DNA of 6,854 bases from Bacteroidales bacterium (GTDB taxonomy: Bacteria; Bacteroidota; Bacteroidia; Bacteroidales; UBA932). A program made the position numbers and the translations under genes. Numbering within the stretch: the first letter of the stretch is position 1; every line of letters starts with the position of its first letter. The stretch covers positions 1 through 6,854 of the forward strand of contig JABUTQ010000329.1 in assembly GCA_021443605.1 (NCBI GenBank). Reading direction: 5' to 3'. Below, piece after piece: positions 1 through 5,765 of this stretch. The notes below the pieces were generated by a model that worked only from the letters and a program-made list of their open reading frames with translations, made no database searches and had not been told where the DNA came from.

Positions 1-843
1 GGGAGATGTTCCGATTTGACACGCAATCGACATTGAAAGCATATTCCAGACATATCGCATCGAGAGGCTTCTGCAATCGAGTATCTTCTTGATTATCGGA
101 TAGATATAGCAGATGGAGAGCATCGCGGCATACGAAAGTTGGAATCCTATCTCAAATGGAGCCGCAGGCCGGAACAGGGTAATCAGCAGCGCACTGAGGG
201 CAAGAGAATGGGGCAAGCTGCGTTTGGAGCCGGCAAAATCTGAAAGTTGATAGACGGTTATCATTATTGCAGCTCTTGAGATGGAGTTTCCAAGCCCGGT
301 GATAATGGCGTAAATCCATAAAATACAGAGGGATATGATTGTTCTCAGGACTTTCATTGGCCGGCTGTTCCCCAAAACCGAAAGAATCAGGCTCACAAGG
401 GCGTACATCACCCCGACGTGCAGCCCGGAGAGTGCAAGCAAATGGCTCGCTCCGCTCTTACGGTAATCTTCTTTCAGAGTTTTTGACAGACCGCTCTTGT
501 CTCCGAAAGTGAGGGCTCTTGCCACAGAGAGGGCTTCGTCTTCCCCTTCGGGAAAAATGTTCTCCATTTTATCCGAGAGGGAGTCTCTCATCGCAGAAGC
601 CTTCGTGAACAAGGGAATATCCTCCCGCGATACTCCTCCCGATGCTCCCGCTGCGATGCCGGTCAGCAGAAATGCCGCTGCCATTGCATAGAGGCTCTTG
701 TTGCGATAAGTTACGACGGCAAGGACAAGGGATAATGTGATTGATAAGAAAAATGAGAAGACGGGGATGCAGAAAATCTGCCCTGCAACGGCTCCTGCGA
801 TGAATGCCGGAGAGATTATCTCTATGTACCTACCTTTCCTCAT
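1..843 (-). CDS. comEC: ComEC/Rec2-family competence protein, N-terminal part (partial, runs off left edge)
   Basis: Inner-membrane channel family that carries single-stranded DNA into the cytoplasm during natural transformation. Reading the minus strand from the ATG at 843-841 gives 281 codons with no stop up to the window edge, so the 3' end is missing. Hydrophobic helices lie at about residues 10-28, 29-45 and 51-68. The family hallmark HLLALSGLHVG is at 134-144, preceded by ALTFGDKSGL (110-119), and followed by SISRAAIMI (187-195) and GFQLSYAAM (233-241), the usual order in the Competence domain (PF03772). The hallmark comes about 100 residues earlier than in typical full-length ComEC: only some 40 residues separate the third helix from ALTFGD, so the DUF4131/OB-fold domain seems absent. 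Whether a C-terminal metallo-beta-lactamase-like domain exists cannot be seen. It is transcribed away from the acetate kinase gene. The family call is firm; a role in transformation in this organism is inferred. The start is the first ATG of the frame and fits the helix layout. Confidence 0.93.
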   Translation of the reverse strand, partial: MRKGRYIEIISPAFIAGAVAGQIFCIPVFSFFLSITLSLVLAVVTYRNKSLYAMAAAFLLTGIAAGASGGVSREDIPLFTKASAMRDSLSDKMENIFPEGEDEALSVARALTFGDKSGLSKTLKEDYRKSGASHLLALSGLHVGVMYALVSLILSVLGNSRPMKVLRTIISLCILWIYAIITGLGNSISRAAIMITVYQLSDFAGSKRSLPHSLALSALLITLFRPAAPFEIGFQLSYAAMLSICYIYPIIKKILDCRSLSMRYVWNMLSMSIACQIGTSP

Positions 844-851
844 ACCAATAT

Positions 852-860
852 GCGAAAGTA
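852..860 (-). promoter_or_regulatory. Candidate -7 box for comEC
   Basis: On the minus strand this reads TACTTTCGC, matching the Bacteroidota -7 consensus TAnnTTTG except for one base. A weak -33-like TCTG lies at 885-882, 21 bases upstream. The box is only 8 bases from the ATG at 843, so the transcript would be nearly leaderless, which weakens the call. It forms the left arm of the palindrome at 852-882. Confidence 0.35.
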
Positions 861-873
861 ACGAAATATTTGT

Positions 874-882
874 TAACTTCGC
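874..882 (+). promoter_or_regulatory. Candidate -7 box of the ack-ptb operon
   Basis: TAACTTCGC matches TAnnTTTG, the -7 element of the Bacteroidota primary sigma factor, except for one base. A -33-like TATG (consensus TTTG) lies at 849-852, 21 bases upstream, overlapping the comEC box. It would give a leader of roughly 30-35 bases before the ATG at 923. The position is sensible but the match is imperfect. Confidence 0.45.
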
Positions 883-922
883 AGAATTAAACCGATTTCT
901 AATACAAATAAATTCTTGCGAT

Positions 923-2134
923 ATGAAAATTTTAGTTTTGAACTGCGGAAGCTCGTCCCTGAAATATCAGGTGCTCGAGATGGCTGCCGACGGTTCGTAT
1001 GACCTCAAGGCAAAGGGGCTCGTCGAGCGCATCGGGAGCGACAATGCGGCTATTACGCACAGTGTTGCCGGTAAAGACAAATACACTGTCGAAAAACCGG
1101 TCAAGAATCACACCGAGGGGATAAAGAACGTTCTCGACCTTCTCGTGGACAAGAACCTCGGAGTAGTATCATCCCTCTCTGAAATAGAGGCAGTGGGCCA
1201 TCGTGTGGCACACGGAGGGGAATATTTCTTCAAGAGCGTCATCATTGACGACGACGTAATCGCAAAAATCGAGAAATGCTGCGAGCTCGCACCGCTTCAT
1301 AACCCTGCCAACCTTCTGGGTATCAAAGCTGTATCTGAATTGATGCCGGGCACGCCGCAGGTAGGTGTATTCGACACTTCATTCCATCAGACTATGCCGG
1401 ATTACGCTTATATGTACGCAATCCCTTACGAATATTACGACAAGTATAAGATTCGCCGTTACGGCTTCCACGGCACCAGCCACGGATATGTGGCCGCCAA
1501 GGCTTGTGAGTTTGCAGGTCTGGACATCAACAATTCCAAGATCATCACCTGCCATCTCGGCAACGGCAGCTCGATTACAGCCATCGATAAAGGCAAATCT
1601 GTAGATACCACTATGGGCTTCACCCCTGTGGAAGGTGTTCCCATGGGCACCCGCAGCGGTAACGTCGATGCAGGTGTCGTGATTTTCCTTCAGGAGAAAG
1701 AGAATCTCGATGCAGCCGGAATCAGCGCAGTGCTCAACAAGAAGAGCGGTCTGCAAGGCCTTTCACAGCTCTCTTCAGACAGCCGTGACATCGATGCCGG
1801 CATCGCAGCGGGAAACTTCAAGGCTCTCCTTACCCAAAATAAGCTTTGCTATGAAATCAAGAAATATATCGGAGCTTATGCAGCCGTGATGAACGGCGTG
1901 GATATGATTGTCTTCACCGGCGGTATCGGAGAGAACGCAGACACCGTGCGCGCAAAGGTTTGCACCGGTCTCGATTATCTTGGTGTGAAATTCGATGCAG
2001 AGAAAAACAAGGGGCTTCGCGGCAAAGATGCATACATCAGCACACCCGACTCAAAAGTGAAGCTGGTTGTGGCCACTACCAACGAAGAGCTTGTAATTGC
2101 CCGTGACACAATGAATTTAGTAACTAAAAAATAA
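923..2134 (+). CDS. ackA: Acetate kinase (ATP:acetate phosphotransferase)
   Basis: Cytoplasmic ASKHA-fold kinase that interconverts acetyl-phosphate plus ADP with acetate plus ATP, the ATP-yielding last step of acetate fermentation. The product is 403 residues, the usual family length. The visible signatures are LNCGSSSLKYQ (6-16, with the conserved Asn7), VGHRVAHGGEYF (91-102, Arg94), FDTSFHQTMP (150-159, catalytic Asp151), RYGFHGTSHGYV (179-190, His183), HLGNGSSI (211-218), MGTRSGNVDAG (241-251, Arg244), FTGGIGEN (331-338) and ATTNEELVIARD (384-395, the active-site Glu). No key residue is missing. The frame stays open upstream to an ATG at 737, but those 62 extra residues match no family N-terminus, span the promoter region and overlap comEC, so the start at 923 is chosen. 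The leader is A/T-rich without Shine-Dalgarno, as usual in Bacteroidota. It is followed after 9 bases by a phosphate acyltransferase gene, so they form one operon. Propionate or butyrate could be alternative substrates; the NCGSSS signature favours acetate kinase over butyrate kinase. Confidence 0.96.
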   Translation: MKILVLNCGSSSLKYQVLEMAADGSYDLKAKGLVERIGSDNAAITHSVAGKDKYTVEKPVKNHTEGIKNVLDLLVDKNLGVVSSLSEIEAVGHRVAHGGEYFFKSVIIDDDVIAKIEKCCELAPLHNPANLLGIKAVSELMPGTPQVGVFDTSFHQTMPDYAYMYAIPYEYYDKYKIRRYGFHGTSHGYVAAKACEFAGLDINNSKIITCHLGNGSSITAIDKGKSVDTTMGFTPVEGVPMGTRSGNVDAGVVIFLQEKENLDAAGISAVLNKKSGLQGLSQLSSDSRDIDAGIAAGNFKALLTQNKLCYEIKKYIGAYAAVMNGVDMIVFTGGIGENADTVRAKVCTGLDYLGVKFDAEKNKGLRGKDAYISTPDSKVKLVVATTNEELVIARDTMNLVTKK

Positions 2135-2143
2135 TATAGAGAT

Positions 2144-3049
2144 ATGATTACAACTTTTGAACAGATTTACGACTTGCTCCGCTCAAAGACAAAAAAACGC
2201 CTCGTGGCTGCCTGGGGTGTTGATGACCATACCATCACCGCAGCATCAAAGGCAATAGAATTGGGCATCGTTGACGTCACTCTCGTGGGTGATTCAGCTA
2301 TGATTGCCAAAGTTTGTGAAGAAGAAAAGATTGATATGTCAATCTTCACGATTTTTGATTACAAAGAGGAGTTGAAGGCTATTGCTTATGCGATTGATCT
2401 TATCAACGCAGGTGAAGGTGATATCCTTATGAAAGGGCTTTGCAGCACCGACAAATATATGCGTGCAATCCTCAACAAGGAGCGCGGGCTTCTCCCTCCA
2501 AAAGCCACACTCAGCCACGTCAGCGTTCTGCAAAATCCTAATTATAAGAAGCTTATCATCCTTGGTGATATGGCCGTAATCCCTGCTCCGGACCTCAAGC
2601 AGAAGGTTGCCATCACCAATTATGTAGTGAATACCGCCAAGGCTCTCGGCAACACTATGCCAAAGGTTGCCTTTATCGCCGCCACAGAGCAGATGCTCGA
2701 GGGTATGCTCGCTTGCGTGGATGCAGCTGTCCTGAGCAAGAAGTGCGACCGCGGTGAGATCAAAGGCTGCGTTGGTGACGGCCCTCTCGCCCTTGACGTT
2801 GCCATTTCACCGGAAGCCGTTGAGATTAAGAAGCTCAAGAGCCCCGTTGCCGGTGATGCAGACTGCCTCGTATTCCCGAACATCGAGAGTGCAAACGTAT
2901 TCTACAAGTCAAATTCACAGTTGATGAAGGGTGTTAAACAGGCAGCGATTATGGTTGGTGCAAAGGCTCCGTGCGTCCTTTCAAGCCGCGCAGACAGCAT
3001 CGAGACCAAGCTGAACTCAATCGCTCTTGCTGCAGCCACTGCAAAATAG
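2144..3049 (+). CDS. ptb: Phosphate butyryltransferase-type phosphate acyltransferase
   Basis: Cytoplasmic PTA/PTB-family enzyme (PF01515) that exchanges CoA of an acyl-CoA for phosphate, giving the acyl-phosphate that the adjoining kinase uses to make ATP. At 301 residues it has the length of phosphate butyryltransferases, shorter than typical stand-alone phosphate acetyltransferases (about 330 or more). Ptb-like blocks are visible: DILMKGLCSTDKYMRAILNK (93-112), LSHVSVLQ (123-130), GDMAVIPAPDLKQK (141-154), DRGEIKGCVGDGPLALDVAI (202-221), DCLVFPNIESANVFYKS (240-256) and GAKAPCVLSSRADS (272-285), then SIETKLNSIALA (285-296). The ATG at 2144 lies 9 bases after the ack stop, in an A-rich gap without Shine-Dalgarno; a strong terminator follows. 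The subfamily is well supported, but the preferred acyl group (acetyl, propionyl, butyryl or branched-chain) cannot be read from the sequence, and pairing with an acetate kinase leaves acetyl-CoA possible. Confidence 0.9.
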   Translation: MITTFEQIYDLLRSKTKKRLVAAWGVDDHTITAASKAIELGIVDVTLVGDSAMIAKVCEEEKIDMSIFTIFDYKEELKAIAYAIDLINAGEGDILMKGLCSTDKYMRAILNKERGLLPPKATLSHVSVLQNPNYKKLIILGDMAVIPAPDLKQKVAITNYVVNTAKALGNTMPKVAFIAATEQMLEGMLACVDAAVLSKKCDRGEIKGCVGDGPLALDVAISPEAVEIKKLKSPVAGDADCLVFPNIESANVFYKSNSQLMKGVKQAAIMVGAKAPCVLSSRADSIETKLNSIALAAATAK

Positions 3050-3073
3050 TTTCAAAGGGAAGCATCAAGAATG

Positions 3074-3103
3074 AAGACACGGTCGCAAAGCCGTGTCTTT
3101 TTT
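3074..3103 (+). terminator. Rho-independent terminator of the ack-ptb operon
   Basis: A perfect 9-base-pair stem, AAGACACGG (3074-3082) with CCGTGTCTT (3091-3099), encloses an 8-base loop and runs into six T residues (3098-3103). It starts 24 bases after the ptb stop and separates that operon from cstA. Confidence 0.9.
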
Positions 3104-3116
3104 CGTGATTAATTTT

Positions 3117-3125
3117 TACCTTTGC
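3117..3125 (+). promoter_or_regulatory. Promoter -7 box of cstA
   Basis: TACCTTTGC is a perfect match to the Bacteroidota -7 consensus TAnnTTTG, with the C that often follows. The spacing predicts a start of transcription near 3131 and a leader of about 20 bases before the ATG at 3151. No clear -33 TTTG is seen; its place falls in the terminator stem and T-tract (about 3093-3100), so promoter and upstream terminator overlap physically. Confidence 0.7.
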
Positions 3126-3150
3126 ACCCCGGAATCCAAACCATAATTCT

Positions 3151-4608
3151 ATGATAACTTTTGTCGCATCCATTTTGTTGCTGATTGCCGGCTATTTCGT
3201 CTATGGAAAGGTCGTTGAAAAGGCATTCGGCATTTCAGACAAGAACCAGACACCGGCCATAACTCACAATGACGGAGTTGATTATGTGCCTCTCAAGCCT
3301 TGGCGTGTTTTTGTTATTCAATTTTTGAACATTGCCGGTATGGGGCCCATTTTCGGTGCCATTCTCGGGGCTGCCTACGGCCCTGCCGCATATCTGTGGA
3401 TTGTTATCGGCTGCATTTTTATGGGTGCCGTAATGGATTATATGTCCGGAATGCTCTCTCTGCGCAACGATGGGGCAAGCCTTCCCGCAATCGTAGGAAA
3501 ATATATGGGCCGAAGAGGCAGAATGATACTCGCCTTTTTAACTATGTTTCTGATGATTGCGGTAGGAGCTTCATTCACTTCTGGGCCGGCGGATTTGCTC
3601 ACTGCCCTCACAGGAATGGGGAAGCAGACATGGATGATTGTCATCATAGCATACTATATAGTGGCTACATTGCTGCCTATCAACAAGATAATCGGGAAGA
3701 TATATCCGGTTATGGGGGCTATGCTCCTCTTTATGGCACTCGGGGTGGGGGCTATGCTTTTCATCAAAGGAGGTGCGGGCGAGCTCACGATGGTCGAACT
3801 TACCGGTGACACTTTGCGCAACTGGCACGGGGCCCCCGAAACTAACCATCTGATTCCAATGATGTTTATAGTGATATCGTGTGGTGCGCTTTCCGGATTC
3901 CACGCCACGCAGTCTCCTATGATGGCTCGTTGTATCACAAAAGAGAGCTGGGGCAGGCCTGTGTTCTATGGCGCTATGATTTGCGAGGGAATCGTGGCAA
4001 TGATCTGGGCAACAGCCGCTATGGCATATTTCGGTGGTCCTGAGGGGCTTAATGCTGCTGCTGCCGCCGGCAAGACTCCTGCAATCATCGTTAATGAGAT
4101 ATGCAACAGCTGGCTCGGACACTTCGGGGCGATACTTGCGATTGTCGGAGTGATAGTCTGTCCCATCACTTCGGGAGACACAGCATTTCGCGGACTCCGC
4201 CTTGTAATTGCCGAGGGGATGAGGATGGAGCAGAAGAAACTTTTAAATCGTTTTGTGATAGCTCTGCCGATATTCGCCATAGCATATTTTGCTTGCTATT
4301 TCGACTTTTCAATCCTTTGGCAGTATGTCGGAATCTTGAACCAGATACTTGCTGCTTTATGTTTATGGACGATTTCCGTCTATTTCAAGAAAACGGGCAA
4401 GTGCCATTGGATCACCACAATACCATCCTTTTTTATCACGTTTATGGTGATATGCTACCTCATTGTAGCTCCTCACAAGACCGGGGGTTTTGCACTTGCT
4501 CCAAACGTGGGTTACACTGTCTCGGCAATCCTCACTTGCTCCGCATTCATCTGGTTTATGATGGGAACCCGTAAAAAAGAGCAGGGGAAACTCACACGCC
4601 AGTCATAG
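3151..4608 (+). CDS. cstA: CstA-family carbon starvation protein / putative pyruvate or peptide transporter
   Basis: Polytopic inner-membrane transporter. Characterised enterobacterial CstA and BtsT take up pyruvate (and CstA has been linked to peptides) during carbon limitation. Family blocks visible are DYVPLKPWRVFVIQFLNIAG (44-63), GPIFGAILGAAYGP (65-78), DYMSGMLSLRNDGASLP (96-112), SGFHATQSPMMARC (248-261), TSGDTAFRGLRL (340-351) and WQYVGILNQILAALCLW (390-406). About a dozen hydrophobic segments are present, for example near 4-18, 50-75, 80-98, 125-145, 161-180, 187-205, 235-250, 270-293, 323-341, 367-383, 393-410, 421-440 and 455-471, ending in a basic tail. At 485 residues it is the short form, about 200 residues shorter than E. 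coli CstA. It has its own promoter and lies on the same strand after ack-ptb; import of pyruvate feeding acetyl-CoA would fit, but that is inferred from position only. The ATG at 3151 begins directly in the first helix. The substrate is not proven by sequence. Confidence 0.93.
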   Translation: MITFVASILLLIAGYFVYGKVVEKAFGISDKNQTPAITHNDGVDYVPLKPWRVFVIQFLNIAGMGPIFGAILGAAYGPAAYLWIVIGCIFMGAVMDYMSGMLSLRNDGASLPAIVGKYMGRRGRMILAFLTMFLMIAVGASFTSGPADLLTALTGMGKQTWMIVIIAYYIVATLLPINKIIGKIYPVMGAMLLFMALGVGAMLFIKGGAGELTMVELTGDTLRNWHGAPETNHLIPMMFIVISCGALSGFHATQSPMMARCITKESWGRPVFYGAMICEGIVAMIWATAAMAYFGGPEGLNAAAAAGKTPAIIVNEICNSWLGHFGAILAIVGVIVCPITSGDTAFRGLRLVIAEGMRMEQKKLLNRFVIALPIFAIAYFACYFDFSILWQYVGILNQILAALCLWTISVYFKKTGKCHWITTIPSFFITFMVICYLIVAPHKTGGFALAPNVGYTVSAILTCSAFIWFMMGTRKKEQGKLTRQS

Positions 4609-4632
4609 GCTGCAAGTCTCCCCCGCAGATTG

Positions 4633-4672
4633 AGAAGCTGTTTAAATTTGAATCAAATATAAAACAGCTTCT
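4633..4672. terminator. Long inverted repeat between convergent genes, possible bidirectional terminator
   Basis: AGAAGCTGTTT (4633-4643) is the exact inverted copy of AAACAGCTTCT (4662-4672), an 11-base-pair stem, with a nested small hairpin ATTTG/CAAAT (4646-4650 and 4654-4658). It lies 24 bases after the cstA stop and 12 bases beyond the stop of the minus-strand lipoprotein gene. Neither side has a real T-tract, so termination may be weak, or the element may only protect transcript 3' ends. Confidence 0.5.
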
Positions 4673-4684
4673 GAGAATACAAAA

Positions 4685-5764
4685 CTACTTTCCGAATGCT
4701 TTAACCATCTCGGCGTCGATGTTTTCGTCTGTGAGCTTCGCAACTACCTTCCCTTCGGGATCTATGAGATATTTCGTAGGAAGGTAATGTATTGAGTATT
4801 TGTCTGATATATCGTTTGTCCTGTCAAATTTATATGGATCTTCGCTAATAACCTTGAATCCGCGAAGCACGTGGTGGAACGCTCCGATTCCGTCTTTTTC
4901 GACTGCATCCCTCCATTTGTCGGGGTTGCTGTCATCATCTGCAACATACACAATGTCGAGGCCTGGACCCACATTCTTGTATTTTTCGTAGAGCTCCTTC
5001 ACGTGGGGATTGCTTGCCCTGCAGGGGCCGCACCAAGACGCCCAGAAATCGATAATCACATATTTGCCTCTGGTAGAAGAGAATGTGAAGTCGTTGCCGT
5101 TGATGTCTTTTGCTGTGAAGTCTGGAGCGGTGGCTCCGGGCTGTACGTTTGCAAGATTAGTAAGCTCCTCTTCATATTCGGAAAGGTCGCAATATTCGCG
5201 TATGCGAGAGCTGAAAGAGTTATAAATCTTCTGATATTCAGCATATTCAAGGTCTCCTGTCACAAATTTTAGAAGGTATGCGGCCAAGAATGAATCCGAA
5301 TGTCCTTTGATGAAATTGATATAGACATCTTTCGTGTTACCGGTGCCTTTCTCCATTACGGCCTTTGCATCGGCCTCAAACTGCTCATATTCCGATTGTG
5401 TCACGGACCCGGTGGTTGATGTGCTCTTGAAGTCGTCACTGAGGTTTATCTGCATCTTGCCCGGCTCAATGAACAGCATTGTGTATTTAAGATTCTGATA
5501 ATCTTTAAGATCGCCACAATAGAGGGTTGCGGATGCACAAGGGGCTGTGAGTTGTCCTTTTATGGCAAACTTTCCGTTCTGAACCAATACACTGTCTGCG
5601 ACATAGTTCTCAAGATTCTTATTGTCAGGAGCATAGCGCAGTACGATATATTTTCCGTCAATGCCGTTTACACTTCCTTCGAGGGTGAATTTGCCATCGC
5701 CCCCTGCCTGGCAGGATACCAGGCAGAGCGCAGCGGCTATAGATATTATGCTTATGTGTTTCAT
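4685..5764 (-). CDS. DUF4369/TlpA-like thioredoxin-fold lipoprotein
   Basis: A predicted thiol-disulfide oxidoreductase anchored by lipid on the periplasmic side. Residues 1-17 are a lipoprotein signal peptide with lipobox LVSC, so Cys18 is the probable lipidated residue; what follows (QAGGDGK) has no strongly acidic stretch of the surface-export type, so a periplasm-facing place is likely. Residues about 25-120 look like the DUF4369 beta-rich domain (GSVNGIDGKYIVLRY, then GKFAIKGQL at 64-72). A helical linker at about 122-205 leads to a TlpA/AhpC-type thioredoxin domain, about 209-359: PGATAPDF (209-216), redox motif WCGPC with Cys245 and Cys248, and the cis-proline Pro329 in YLPT. Both redox cysteines are present, so it should be active as a reductant or isomerase. 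It starts one base after the SusD-type stop, implying translational coupling. The substrate is unknown; in Bacteroidota such proteins often accompany SusC/SusD-type loci. Confidence 0.92.
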   Translation of the reverse strand: MKHISIISIAAALCLVSCQAGGDGKFTLEGSVNGIDGKYIVLRYAPDNKNLENYVADSVLVQNGKFAIKGQLTAPCASATLYCGDLKDYQNLKYTMLFIEPGKMQINLSDDFKSTSTTGSVTQSEYEQFEADAKAVMEKGTGNTKDVYINFIKGHSDSFLAAYLLKFVTGDLEYAEYQKIYNSFSSRIREYCDLSEYEEELTNLANVQPGATAPDFTAKDINGNDFTFSSTRGKYVIIDFWASWCGPCRASNPHVKELYEKYKNVGPGLDIVYVADDDSNPDKWRDAVEKDGIGAFHHVLRGFKVISEDPYKFDRTNDISDKYSIHYLPTKYLIDPEGKVVAKLTDENIDAEMVKAFGK

Positions 5765-5765
5765 A

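Larger units (their letters stand above)
852..882. repeat. Imperfect 31-base palindrome in the divergent comEC/ack intergenic region
   Basis: The arms GCGAAAGTAAC (852-862) and GTTAACTTCGC (872-882) are inverted copies matching at 9 of 11 positions, around an AT-rich middle containing AAATATTT (864-871). Each arm contains a one-mismatch -7 promoter box pointing outward. It may simply be two similar promoters back to back, or an operator for a dimeric regulator; the sequence alone does not decide. Confidence 0.6.

Noticed and set aside
497..691. A 64-codon plus-strand open frame
   Set aside because: It lies entirely opposite the well-supported comEC reading frame and has no recognisable product.
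737..922. A 62-residue N-terminal extension of acetate kinase from an upstream in-frame ATG
   Set aside because: It resembles no acetate kinase N-terminus, overlaps comEC on the other strand and covers the promoter palindrome; the conserved N-terminus MKILVLNCGSSS starts exactly at 923.
923..2134. Butyrate kinase as the identity of the kinase
   Set aside because: Butyrate kinases are about 355 residues and carry a PGSTS-type N-terminal motif; this protein is 403 residues with NCGSSS and the acetate kinase HRVAHGG and GFHGTSH signatures.
3300..3809. A 169-codon plus-strand open frame inside cstA in another frame
   Set aside because: It is an overlapping shadow; composition is Cys- and Arg-rich and unlike a real protein, and no frameshift of cstA is needed to explain it.
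3571..4122. A 183-codon minus-strand open frame inside cstA
   Set aside because: It is a shadow of the cstA frame, rich in His, Arg and Ser with no family-like motif, while the cstA frame carries all family blocks.
4871..5272. A 133-codon plus-strand open frame opposite the thioredoxin lipoprotein
   Set aside because: The opposite frame has a signal peptide, DUF4369 and an intact WCGPC thioredoxin domain; the plus frame has no motif, promoter or plausible start signal.
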